Source: Alphaproteobacteria bacterium (GTDB lineage: Bacteria; Pseudomonadota; Alphaproteobacteria; Rhodobacterales; Rhodobacteraceae). Taken from it: a DNA stretch of 64,000 nt. Each line of letters begins with the position of its first letter. The first letter of the stretch is position 1. Under the pieces are notes generated by a model. It made no database searches. It was given only the letters and a program-made list of their open reading frames with translations, and was not told where the DNA came from. Location of the stretch: the NCBI GenBank assembly GCA_030148665.1, contig JASBSZ010000007.1:17171-81170 (forward strand), written 5' to 3'. Positions 44,269 to 52,745 of the stretch are shown here, in pieces. The position numbers were made by a program, and so were the translations under genes.

Positions 44269-45561
44269 TCAGAACGACATCTTGGTGTAGTCCACCTCGT
44301 CGGGGTAAAAGGTATCCTCGATCGAGGTCCGGTGCACCACTTCCAGACGCCCGCCATTGACCCGGCTGATATACTGGTGCCCGAAAACCTGATGGGTGCG
44401 CCCGTTGAATATCTTGGCGCCCTGCGGATGATCGCGCCCCTCGGCCATGTCGGTCATGGCCTCGACGGCCTCGATCAGCGCGGCGCGATCCCCGGGCCCG
44501 CGATAATTGGCGGCCTCCATCCCGGCCTTGACGACATTCAGTGTCTCCCAGCAGCCCCACATATGGGCATAGGTGGAAACATCCCTGGGATCGTCGATTG
44601 ATGCACCGTTGTCATCGACCCCGACAGCGGCACGATAGAACCTGTCATACTCGGTCTGGTTCTTTTGCGCATAACGCGGGTTGCCTTCCCAGAAATAGGT
44701 GCCCTCCAGGAATTCGAGCCCGGGTGTTTTCAGGTCAACCGCCTCGAGGCTGTCGATAAAACCAAAGATCTCGGGCCGGGAGGGGCCAAAGAATTCGCCC
44801 ATCTCCTTGACAAAGGTCAGTACCGACGGCCCCACCATGACATGGTACAGAACCTCGGTATCGCGGGGAATCTTGGCGAAATACTTGGTAAAGCTGGTTT
44901 CCGTCGGCGGAATGGCGATCTTGGCGATCACATTGCCGCCCTGCTTTTCGATTGCCGCGCTGAAATAGTCGCGGTGGTCATGGCCAAAGGCAAAATCGGG
45001 AAAGATCATGGTGACCTTCTTGCCCAGATTGGCGGCGACAAAGGGGGCCATCGCCTGAACCTGGCTTTTCACGTCGGTGATGCCGGGTTGCAATGTCCAG
45101 CGGTTCAGCATGCCGCTGGCAACGTGATGGCCCTCGGACACCACGAAATACGGGATCTTCAGCTCGCCCGCACGCGGGGCCGAGCCGATCACCACATGGC
45201 TGAACAGCGTACCGAAAGCGATATCGGCCTTGTGCTGGGTGGCGAATTTCTCGACCACCTCGGCACCGCGTTTCGGATCGGTGCCGTCATCCTCGGCGAT
45301 GATCTCGACCGGACGGCCGTTGATGCCGCCATTGTCATTGATGTATTTTGCAACCGCATTGGTGGTGCGTTCGTACCAGCGTCCATAGGCGGCACCTATT
45401 CCGGTGCGGTGCACCTGAAAGCCGATCCTGATCGGCTGATCCGTGGCGGCCTGGGCAAAGGGCACAAGGCCCGGCATCGTACTGGCGGCACCGATTGCGG
45501 CCATGCCTTTCAGTACCTTGCGCCGGCTGGCAATGACATTGTCGCGTTTCTCAGGTTTCAT
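44269..45561 (-). CDS. LIV-type ABC transporter substrate-binding protein
   Basis: 430 aa from the ATG at 45561 after GAGGGAGAAG. A Tat-like signal (ASRRKVLKGMAAIGAAST) sends it to the periplasm. Type 1 periplasmic-binding fold motifs include IRIGFQVHRTGIGAAYGRWYE, INDNGGINGRPVEIIAEDDGTDP and FATQHKADIAFGTLFSHVV. Substrate cannot be read from sequence; amino acids, amides and short carboxylates are known for the family. It leads the transporter operon and is divergent from the molybdenum hydroxylase genes. Confidence 0.88.
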   Translation of the reverse strand: MKPEKRDNVIASRRKVLKGMAAIGAASTMPGLVPFAQAATDQPIRIGFQVHRTGIGAAYGRWYERTTNAVAKYINDNGGINGRPVEIIAEDDGTDPKRGAEVVEKFATQHKADIAFGTLFSHVVIGSAPRAGELKIPYFVVSEGHHVASGMLNRWTLQPGITDVKSQVQAMAPFVAANLGKKVTMIFPDFAFGHDHRDYFSAAIEKQGGNVIAKIAIPPTETSFTKYFAKIPRDTEVLYHVMVGPSVLTFVKEMGEFFGPSRPEIFGFIDSLEAVDLKTPGLEFLEGTYFWEGNPRYAQKNQTEYDRFYRAAVGVDDNGASIDDPRDVSTYAHMWGCWETLNVVKAGMEAANYRGPGDRAALIEAVEAMTDMAEGRDHPQGAKIFNGRTHQVFGHQYISRVNGGRLEVVHRTSIEDTFYPDEVDYTKMSF

Positions 45562-45831
45562 GGCAGCTTCTCCCTCGCAGCGTCGGCTCCGGGCCTGTCG
45601 GGGTGCAAGTTCAGCCCCCAACGGTACCCGGACGGTGAATGTGTGAACAGGAACTCCGGTCTTTCCCCCTCACCCCGTGTTACAGGACAAAGGGCGATGT
45701 CGGCAACCTTGACCGGCCTGAGGGCGGCAATCTCGCACCTTGCTGACCGCAGGTAATCCTTGGAGCTGCCCCGCGCATGGATTACCCTTGCACCATCCGC
45801 CATGCGGCCTAGCCACAAGGACAAGACCGAA

Positions 45832-46290
45832 ATGGAACTGACAGTCAACGGCAAGACATACAACGTCGATGTCCCGCCAGACATGCCGCTGTTGTGGGTC
45901 TTGCGCGACGAGCTGGGCCTTGCAGGTACGAAATTCGGCTGCGGCGTTGCGGCCTGTGGTGCCTGCACCGTACATGTCGGCGGGCAGGCGGTACGATCAT
46001 GCGTGACGCCGGTGGCCGACGTCGATGGCCCGGTGACCACGATCAAGGGGATCGGCACGCCGCAGGCATTGTCGATCATCCAGCAGGCATGGATCGAAAA
46101 CCAGGTTGCCCAGTGCGGATATTGCCAGTCCGGGCAGATCATGCAGGCCGCGGCATTGCTGGCCGAAAACCCCGCGCCGACCGATGACGATATCGACGCG
46201 GCAATGGAGGGGAACCTCTGCCGCTGTGGCACCTATCCACGTATCCGCGCCGCAATTCATGCCGCCGCGCGACGTCTGCAGGAGGGCTGA
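45832..46290 (+). CDS. (2Fe-2S) subunit of a molybdenum hydroxylase (IorA-like)
   Basis: 152 aa from the ATG at 45832 after AAGGA. The first [2Fe-2S] domain has [13 protein letters not shown] and a later Cys in RSCVTP; the second has [11 protein letters not shown] and [10 protein letters not shown]. It resembles the small subunit of isoquinoline 1-oxidoreductase and related aldehyde dehydrogenases. It relays electrons from the catalytic subunit, encoded 3 nt downstream, to an unknown acceptor, since no FAD subunit is present. Confidence 0.88.
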   Translation: MELTVNGKTYNVDVPPDMPLLWVLRDELGLAGTKFGCGVAACGACTVHVGGQAVRSCVTPVADVDGPVTTIKGIGTPQALSIIQQAWIENQVAQCGYCQSGQIMQAAALLAENPAPTDDDIDAAMEGNLCRCGTYPRIRAAIHAAARRLQEG

Positions 46291-46293
46291 TCC

Positions 46294-48543
46294 ATGGGAC
46301 GGGCCGGAACCATCGCGCGTCGCAGCTTCATGATCGGCTCGGCCGCCATTCTGGGCGGCATCGCCTTTGGCGCGTACAAGCTACGACAGGAACCGCCCAA
46401 CCCCCTTGTGCCGGGCAAGGGGCAGGAAACGCTGAATCCCTATATCCTGATCGACGGCGACGGCGTGACCATCATCACCCCGCGCGCCGAAATGGGACAG
46501 GGCAACCAGACGACCCTGGCGGCCATGGTGGCCGAGGAACTCGACCTCGCCTGGGGCAGCTTTCGCATCATGCACGGCCCGCCTGCGGCCGCCTACGCCA
46601 ACCGGGTACTGCTGGGCGCGGGGCTGCCGTTCAAGGATTACGAGGAACGTTCCTCGATCCAGCAGATGTTCGAACGCGTTCTGGAGGACGTGCCCAAGCT
46701 GCTGGCGCTGCAGGTCACCGGCGGATCAACTGCCATGCGGGACGGCTTCGTCAAGATGCGCGTGGCCGGGGCATCTGCGCGCGCGGTGTTGATGGAAACG
46801 GCCGCCCGCAAATGGGGTGTCGAGGCAACAAGCCTGCGCACCCGCGACGGTGTCGTGCTGGCCCCTGACGGAAAGCGCGCGACCTACAGCGAACTCGCCC
46901 CGCTTGCAATCGACATCGTACCCCCGCAGAACCCGCCTCTCAAGCCCGCCAGCCAGTGGCGCTATCTCGGGAAATCCATGCCCCGGCTGGACCAGCGCGC
47001 CAAGGTCACCGGAACGGCAGCCTACGCCATTGACACCCGCCTTGACGGCATGCTTTTCGCCACCATTCGCATCAGCCCGCGCCTGGGAGGCGAAATGCGC
47101 AAGTTCGACGCCGAAACCGCGCGCAGGATGCCCGGTGTGAAAAAGATCGTCGATCTGGGCAACGGGGTCGGCGTCATCGCCACCAATACTTGGCTGGCCT
47201 TCAAGGCGGCCGAGGCCATCGACATCGACTGGGGCCCTGCGCCCTACCCGGCCGACACCGATGGCATATTCGCCCGTATCGAACAGGCGTTTTCGCAACC
47301 CCAAAATGCAACCCTGCGTGACGACGGCGATCCCGACAGGATTTTCGCCGCGAACCCGGATCAGGTCGTGACCGCCCAATATCGCGCACCGTTCCTTGCC
47401 CACACGACGATGGAACCGATGAACGCCACGGCGTTTCTCGATGGTAACCGGCTGAAGATCTGGGCAGGAAACCAGTCCCCCGTCATCAACCGGAACAAGG
47501 CGGCCGAGGCCGTCGGCCTGCCACCCGAGGCCGTCGAACTGACAACACCCTTTCTTGGCGGCGGTTTCGGCCGTCGCAGCGAATTCGATTTCAGCAGGTA
47601 TGCGGCCCTGATGGCCAAGGCCATGCCGGGCACACCCGTCAAGACAACCTGGCGACGGGAAGAGGACATCACCCATGATTTCTATCGTCCCGGTGCCCTG
47701 GCGCGGTTTCGCGCCGTCATGGGCAAGGACGGGCCTGTCGCGCTGGAAGGGCGGATTGCCGCGCCTTCGGTCACGCGCCAGTCCTCGGCGCGTCTCGCGG
47801 GTTTTGCCCCGCCCGGCCCTGACCGGGGCCTTGTGGAAGGGGCCTTTGACCAACCCTACGGGATCCCGAACTACAGGATCATCGGTCACATCGCCGATCT
47901 CGACATACCGGTGGGTTACTGGCGATCGGTCGGGAATTCCTATAACGGTTTTTTTCACGAGTGTTTTCTTGACGAACTGGCCGCTGCCCGTGGCCTCGAC
48001 CCGGTCGAGATGCGCCTGCGCCTGATGAAGGATGTGCATGAGCCATCCCTGAAGGTCGTCGAGAAAGTCGCCGAAATGGCCCGGTGGGAAGGAAGCACGG
48101 CCAGCGGCGTGGGCCGGGGCATTGCCTTTACCTATTCCTTTGGTGCACCCACGGCGGAAATCGTCGAAGTGCGCGACAGCCCCGAAGGCATACGCATCAC
48201 CAATGTCTGGGCAGCCACCGATGTTGGCGTGGCACTGGACCCGCGCAATATTCGCGGCCAGATCATGTCGGGAGTGATCTATGGCCTGTCGGCCGCTGTC
48301 ATGGGCGAAATCACCTTTGCCGACGGCATGGTCGAGCAGCAGAATTTCCCCGACTACGACGCGCTGCGCATGAACAACGCACCCGCGATTGCCGTCGAGG
48401 TGCTGGAAAACAAGAAACGTCTCTGCGGTATTGGCGAGCCGGGAACCCCCCCGGCCATGCCCGCACTCGCCAATGCCCTGTTCGATCTTACCGGAAAACG
48501 CGCGCGCGAACTGCCGCTGAGCCGGATGTTCGATTTCGCCTGA
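46294..48543 (+). CDS. Molybdopterin-binding subunit of a periplasmic aldehyde/N-heterocycle oxidoreductase (IorB-like)
   Basis: 749 aa. A Tat signal (ARRSFMIGSAAILGGIAFGAY) suggests periplasmic location with the small subunit carried along. Motifs include PRAEMGQGNQTTLAAMVAEEL near the N-terminus, GGGFGRRSEFD, VGYWRSVGNSYNGFFHEC and GIGEPGTPPAMPAL, which has the catalytic Glu. The domain order (two halves, with the a/b hammerhead inside) follows the IorB/xanthine dehydrogenase-2 family rather than XdhB. Possible substrates are N-heterocycles or aldehydes; sequence cannot decide. Electrons probably go to a cytochrome c. Confidence 0.87.
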   Translation: MGRAGTIARRSFMIGSAAILGGIAFGAYKLRQEPPNPLVPGKGQETLNPYILIDGDGVTIITPRAEMGQGNQTTLAAMVAEELDLAWGSFRIMHGPPAAAYANRVLLGAGLPFKDYEERSSIQQMFERVLEDVPKLLALQVTGGSTAMRDGFVKMRVAGASARAVLMETAARKWGVEATSLRTRDGVVLAPDGKRATYSELAPLAIDIVPPQNPPLKPASQWRYLGKSMPRLDQRAKVTGTAAYAIDTRLDGMLFATIRISPRLGGEMRKFDAETARRMPGVKKIVDLGNGVGVIATNTWLAFKAAEAIDIDWGPAPYPADTDGIFARIEQAFSQPQNATLRDDGDPDRIFAANPDQVVTAQYRAPFLAHTTMEPMNATAFLDGNRLKIWAGNQSPVINRNKAAEAVGLPPEAVELTTPFLGGGFGRRSEFDFSRYAALMAKAMPGTPVKTTWRREEDITHDFYRPGALARFRAVMGKDGPVALEGRIAAPSVTRQSSARLAGFAPPGPDRGLVEGAFDQPYGIPNYRIIGHIADLDIPVGYWRSVGNSYNGFFHECFLDELAAARGLDPVEMRLRLMKDVHEPSLKVVEKVAEMARWEGSTASGVGRGIAFTYSFGAPTAEIVEVRDSPEGIRITNVWAATDVGVALDPRNIRGQIMSGVIYGLSAAVMGEITFADGMVEQQNFPDYDALRMNNAPAIAVEVLENKKRLCGIGEPGTPPAMPALANALFDLTGKRARELPLSRMFDFA

Positions 48544-48970
48544 GACCCCACCCGCGAGACGGCATGCCTGACAGAGCCACCAGCGTACCCGGCCCGTCTG
48601 CCGGTATCTGGTACAGGCCATGCAACGCAATTGACGGCGATCAAGGTTTCCCGGCCTTCCTGCGGAACGACGCGACAAACCGGGAAACGCGTGTTGCAGA
48701 CATGTCTGATGGCGACAACCGTGCCCCGGCCGGGGTTGTACGCGGAATGGCGGTTTGCCCACGCCCATATCGCGCTATGCGGCGGCACCTGTGTGCGCAC
48801 AACCATTGCAGGGTGATTGCCGGGTACTTCACACCCGCGTCAAGGCCCGATCACCATACCGTTTTCGCGGCTCGAGCTTGATCTGAATCAAGGAACCCTT
48901 CTCAAAGGACACGTTATTCACGTATGAATGGCCCAAGATCAGAAACCGCAATGCCGTGTAGAGAGTTTTC
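48544..48970. other. 427-bp intergenic region upstream of the FNR-type gene
   Basis: No convincing reading frame. It holds several GC palindromes (for example CCCCGGCCGGGG near 48724) and, in its last 100 bp, a perfect FNR box with a correctly spaced -10. The rest appears featureless. Confidence 0.5.
48878..48891 (+). promoter_or_regulatory. Perfect FNR box upstream of the FNR-type gene
   Basis: TTGATctgaATCAA matches the FNR consensus TTGAT-N4-ATCAA exactly. Its centre (48884.5) is about 41.5 bp before a start site near 48926, and a -10-like TTATTC lies at 48914-48919, fitting class II activation. The box is 80 bp before the ATG of the FNR gene, suggesting autoregulation. Confidence 0.75.
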
Positions 48971-49741
48971 ATGTCCGACATTCCCCCGCAATGCCAGTTC
49001 TGCGCCCTGCATCAGCACAACGGGTTCTTCTGTTCGGTTCTGAATGACAGTGAAATAAACCGTCTCTCCGCGCATTCCCGACCGACCAAGCTGAAGCGGG
49101 GGGAGCCGATTCGCGCCACGATGATCGAAAGCTGGCCCGTGATCGGCATCTGCGAGGGTATCATCGGCGTGCGGCGCGTACACCCGGACGGACGCGGCAC
49201 GATCGCGGCATTCTTTATCGATGGCGATATCGTCGATCTGAGGGGGGCGCCGGAAAACATGGCCGACGGCCTGTCGGCGCTGGCTGAAACCTCGATCTGT
49301 CACCTTTCGCCCGGCGCCTTTGACGAGATCCTCAGCACCAACCCCGACGCCCGCATGATCGCCTGGAAGAGCCTGCAGGCCCAGAGTTTTCGCGTGATCG
49401 AACACTCGGCCGAGCTGGCAAAGAAACAGGCGATGGAGAAAATTGCCTGGTTCATCGCCGAATTCCGCTCGCTCCACCGGGTTGACGGAACCAGGGGATC
49501 GATCCGGTTCTTTCGCATGCCTTTCCGCCATGTCGATCTGGCCGACTATCTGGGCCTGCAGCCCGAGACCATCAGCCGGGGTTTCCGCTCGCTGCGCGAC
49601 CGCAAGGTCATCAGGATGCTGCCCGATTCGATGATCGAGATCGTTGATCCCGACGCCTTGTTTACCATGGCCTATGGCCCCGAGGGTGCGCACCGGGGTG
49701 GGCAGGATCAGGCCTCGATACGCGTGCTCAAGGCATCCTGA
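48971..49741 (+). CDS. Crp/Fnr-family oxygen-responsive regulator
   Basis: 256 aa. Cysteines at 8, 11 and 21 plus Cys110 (AETSICHLS) match the three N-terminal and one central cluster ligands of E. coli FNR, so an oxygen-labile [4Fe-4S] cluster is likely. A Cys61 is extra, and the 11-to-21 spacing is longer than in E. coli. The cNMP-like domain spans about 25-140. The HTH has YLGLQPETISRGFRSL with the E-xx-SR pattern that reads TTGAT boxes. It is therefore an FnrL/FNR-type activator of microaerobic or anaerobic genes, with a matching box in its own promoter. Confidence 0.88.
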   Translation: MSDIPPQCQFCALHQHNGFFCSVLNDSEINRLSAHSRPTKLKRGEPIRATMIESWPVIGICEGIIGVRRVHPDGRGTIAAFFIDGDIVDLRGAPENMADGLSALAETSICHLSPGAFDEILSTNPDARMIAWKSLQAQSFRVIEHSAELAKKQAMEKIAWFIAEFRSLHRVDGTRGSIRFFRMPFRHVDLADYLGLQPETISRGFRSLRDRKVIRMLPDSMIEIVDPDALFTMAYGPEGAHRGGQDQASIRVLKAS

Positions 49742-49798
49742 TCCGCCCCCAACCGGCCGATACCACGACGGATGCAACGAGGATTCCCGGCGCTGGCG

Positions 49799-51100
49799 CT
49801 ATTGTGCGGCGCGCGCCGACGGGTTGTTCGGATGCGTTGTCCAGTTGGCGTATTCGCGCACGACCTCGCCTGTGCGCGGGTCGGTTTCGCCAATTTCCAG
49901 CTTGCGCATGGTGATGCAGCCATCGACCGGGCAGACATTGACGCACAGGTTGCAGGCGACGCATTCTTCATCCTTGACGGTGAATACGCGATCGTCCGAC
50001 ATGGCGATGGCCTGGTGACTGGTGTCCTCGCAGGCGATATGGCAGCGGGCGCATTTGATGCATTTGTCCTGATCGATCACCGCCTTGGTGACATAGTTCA
50101 GGTTCAGGTCGTTCCAGTCCCTGACCTTGGGAACGGCGCGGCCGACGATCTCGTCAACCGAGGAAATGCCCTTTTCATCCATGTATTGCGATAGGCCCGA
50201 GATCATTTCCTGCACGATCTTGAAGCCATAGGTCATCACCGCCGTGCAGACCTGCACATTGCCGGCCCCCAGCGCTATGAACTCGGCCGCGTCGCGCCAG
50301 GTGGTCACGCCGCCGATGCCGCTGATCGGCAGGTCGGCGGTTTCAGGATGGCGGGCGATTTCGGCCACCATGTTCAGCGCGATCGGTTTCACCGCAGGGC
50401 CGCAATAGCCGCCATGCGCGCCCCAGCCGTCGATGGTGGGTTCGGGCGCGAAATTGTCCAGATCGACGCTGGTGATCGAATTGATCGTGTTGATCAGGCT
50501 GACAGCATCGGCGCCGCCGCGCTTGGCCGCCTCGGCCGGGCGGCGGATATCGGTGATGTTGGGGGTCAGCTTGACGATCACCGGCATGCGGGTGTTCTGC
50601 TTGACCCAGCGGGTGACCATCTCGATATATTCGGGCACCTGGCCCACGGCGCTGCCCATGCCGCGCTCGGCCATGCCGTGGGGACAGCCGAAATTCAGCT
50701 CGACCCCGTCAGCGCCGGTTTCCTCGACCAGCGGCAGGATGCGCTTCCAGGGCTCTTCTTCGCAGGGCACCATCAGGCTGACCACCAGCGCGCGGTCAGG
50801 ATAATCCCGCTTGACCGCCTTGATTTCACGCAGGTTCACATCCAGCGGCCGGTCGGTGATCAGTTCGATGTTGTTGAGGCCCAGCAGCCGGCGGTCGGGG
50901 CCGTGGATGGCCCCATAGCGCGGGCCGTTGACATTGACGACGGGCGGGCCGTCCTCGCCCAGGGTTTTCCATACGACACCGCCCCAGCCGGCCTCGAACG
51001 CGCGGCGGACGTTGTATTCCTTGTCGGTCGGCGGCGCACTGGCCAGCCAGAAGGGGTTGGGAGATTTGATCCCGACGAAGGTGCTTGTCAGATCAGCCAT
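49799..51100 (-). CDS. preA: NAD-dependent dihydropyrimidine dehydrogenase subunit PreA
   Basis: 433 aa. The N-terminal FMN-binding TIM barrel has FWLASAPPTDKEYNVRRAFE, GVVWKTLG and NFGCPHGMAERGMGSAVGQ. The C-terminal ferredoxin domain has CIKCARCHIACEDTSHQ and CVACNLCVNVCPVDG for two [4Fe-4S] clusters. With PreT it reduces uracil or thymine to the dihydro form, the first step of reductive pyrimidine breakdown. It lies 14 nt after preT on the same strand. No hydantoinase or beta-ureidopropionase genes are in the window. Confidence 0.94.
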   Translation of the reverse strand: MADLTSTFVGIKSPNPFWLASAPPTDKEYNVRRAFEAGWGGVVWKTLGEDGPPVVNVNGPRYGAIHGPDRRLLGLNNIELITDRPLDVNLREIKAVKRDYPDRALVVSLMVPCEEEPWKRILPLVEETGADGVELNFGCPHGMAERGMGSAVGQVPEYIEMVTRWVKQNTRMPVIVKLTPNITDIRRPAEAAKRGGADAVSLINTINSITSVDLDNFAPEPTIDGWGAHGGYCGPAVKPIALNMVAEIARHPETADLPISGIGGVTTWRDAAEFIALGAGNVQVCTAVMTYGFKIVQEMISGLSQYMDEKGISSVDEIVGRAVPKVRDWNDLNLNYVTKAVIDQDKCIKCARCHIACEDTSHQAIAMSDDRVFTVKDEECVACNLCVNVCPVDGCITMRKLEIGETDPRTGEVVREYANWTTHPNNPSARAAQ

Positions 51101-51114
51101 GTTTCGATCCTCCC

Positions 51115-52437
51115 TCAGGCGCCCAGCGCCGCGTGAATGTCTTCGGCCGCGTCACGACCCTCGGCCACGGCGGTGACCGTCAGGTCGTCGCCACCGCTGG
51201 CGCAATCACCCCCGGCCCAGACGCCGGCCAGCGAAGTGCGGCCATGTTCGTCAACGGCGATCTTGCGCCCCTCCAGCGCCAGCACCTCGGGCTGGCCGGC
51301 AAGGGTCTGACCAATGGCCCGCAGCACCTGATCGGCGGCAATCTCGAATGTTTCGCCGGTTTCGACCAGCTTGCCGCCCTCGCTGCGTGTGCGCACAAAG
51401 ACAACGCCGGTATCGGTGATTTCCCTTGGCGCGGCATTGTAGATGATGCGCACGCCTTTTGAGGTGGCAAGGTTCTGCTCGAATTCCGAGGCCGCCATCG
51501 CCGCCTTGTCGCGACGATAGGCGATGGTGACATTCAACGCCCCCAGCAGCCTTGCCTGCACGGCGGCATCGATCGCGGTCATGCCGCCACCAATCACCAC
51601 GACATCACGCCCCACGGGAATGTCGGTCTTGTCGGCGGACTGACGCAACCGGGCAATCCAGTCCACGGCGTCCTCGACATGGTTGCGCTCGCTTCCCTCG
51701 ACCGTCAGGGCATTTACCCCCCCAAGCCCCATGCCCAGAAAGACGGCATCATGGGTCGCCCGCAGATCATCAAGCGTAAGATCGCCGCTCAGACGCCGGC
51801 CGAATTCGATGCGGATTCCACCGATACCAAGGACCCAGTCCAGTTCATCCTGGGCAAAGCTGCCCGGAGCCTTGTAAGCGGCGATGCCATATTCGTTCAG
51901 TCCACCACCCTTTTCGCGTGCCTCATATATCGTCACGTCGTGGCCCTTCATTGCCAGACGGTGCGCACAGGCCAGACCGGCCGGCCCCGCGCCAACCACG
52001 GCGACATGTTTGCCCGTCTTTGCAGCACGCTGGAACGGGTGCGAATTGCGCGCCATCAGGCGGTCGGTGGCATGGCGCTGCAGGCGACCGATCTCGACAG
52101 GCTTGCCCTCGGCCTCGTGTCTCACGCAAGCCTCTTCGCACAGGGTTTCGGTGGGGCAGACACGCGCGCACATTCCGCCCAGGATATTCTGTGAAAAGAT
52201 GGTCAGGGCGGCAGCCTCGGGCGTGCCCGTCGAAATCTGCCGGATGAAAAGCGGAATGTCGATACTGGTCGGACAGGCCTGCGTACAAGGCGCGTCGTAG
52301 CAGAAATAGCAGCGATCCGATTCAACCGCGGCCTGGTGATCATCCAGCGGCGGGTGCAGATCCGCAAAATTCGCAGCAATCCTGTCGGCCGACAACCGAC
52401 CGGCAGCGACACCCGGTGTGAATGGGTCTGACGGCAT
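51115..52437 (-). CDS. preT: NAD-dependent dihydropyrimidine dehydrogenase subunit PreT
   Basis: 440 aa from the ATG at 52437 after AGGGA; upstream in-frame codons to 52524 lack family features. N-terminal Cys motifs CYFCYDAPCTQACP and GGMCARVCPTETLCEEACV bind [4Fe-4S] clusters. Two nucleotide-binding motifs follow, VAVVGAGPAGLACAHRLA for FAD and VVIGGGMTAIDAAVQARL for NAD, with GVWAGGDCASGG near the end. It takes electrons from NADH to PreA. Confidence 0.93.
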   Translation of the reverse strand: MPSDPFTPGVAAGRLSADRIAANFADLHPPLDDHQAAVESDRCYFCYDAPCTQACPTSIDIPLFIRQISTGTPEAAALTIFSQNILGGMCARVCPTETLCEEACVRHEAEGKPVEIGRLQRHATDRLMARNSHPFQRAAKTGKHVAVVGAGPAGLACAHRLAMKGHDVTIYEAREKGGGLNEYGIAAYKAPGSFAQDELDWVLGIGGIRIEFGRRLSGDLTLDDLRATHDAVFLGMGLGGVNALTVEGSERNHVEDAVDWIARLRQSADKTDIPVGRDVVVIGGGMTAIDAAVQARLLGALNVTIAYRRDKAAMAASEFEQNLATSKGVRIIYNAAPREITDTGVVFVRTRSEGGKLVETGETFEIAADQVLRAIGQTLAGQPEVLALEGRKIAVDEHGRTSLAGVWAGGDCASGGDDLTVTAVAEGRDAAEDIHAALGA

Positions 52438-52491
52438 GTTCCATGGTCCCTGTTGTGATCTCTTTGCATGGATCGTGCCACAGCTCCGATT

Positions 52492-52509
52492 TTTTATCAA
52501 CTGGTAAAA
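52492..52509. promoter_or_regulatory. A/T-rich inverted repeat upstream of preT
   Basis: TTTTATCA (52492-52499) and TGGTAAAA (52502-52509) match as an inverted repeat at 7 of 8 positions with a 2-nt centre. It lies 55-72 bp upstream of preT and is the only A/T-rich patch in the region, a plausible operator for a regulator of pyrimidine breakdown. Confidence 0.4.
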
Positions 52510-52544
52510 GTTTTGCCCGAGCAAGGCGCCGCGGCTTTCTTTTC

Positions 52545-52573
52545 TTGACTCCTCGCCCCCGCCCCACTATGCC
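52545..52573 (+). promoter_or_regulatory. ffh promoter
   Basis: TTGACT (52545-52550), 17-nt spacer and TATGCC (52568-52573) form a sigma-70-like promoter for the ffh operon, with a 5' leader of about 165 nt. Confidence 0.5.
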
Positions 52574-52745
52574 CGCGCACAAATCCACGGAAGTGCCAGC
52601 GCTTCCGGTCCGCAGGCCACCGCGCCCGGATCGCCACCCGTCAGCGAGTTTCGCCCGCGGGTGTGTTTGTCGTTTGGCGAAACCGCCCCCATATGCCAAG
52701 GCATGAACAGGGGCATGAACGGAAATGGCCAAGGAGGGCCGGTTG

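Larger units (their letters stand above)
52438..52745. other. 308-bp divergent region between preT and ffh
   Basis: No coding frame is convincing. It contains the ffh promoter and leader (rightward) and an A/T-rich palindrome closer to preT. The rest is GC-rich leader without recognisable structure. Confidence 0.5.

Noticed and set aside
46726..48768. A 680-codon open frame opposite the IorB-like gene
   Set aside because: Antisense to a gene with full molybdenum hydroxylase motifs; no motifs of its own.
48544..48900. Short open frames upstream of the FNR-type gene
   Set aside because: No ribosome binding sites and no coding character; overlapping frames on both strands are equal in length.
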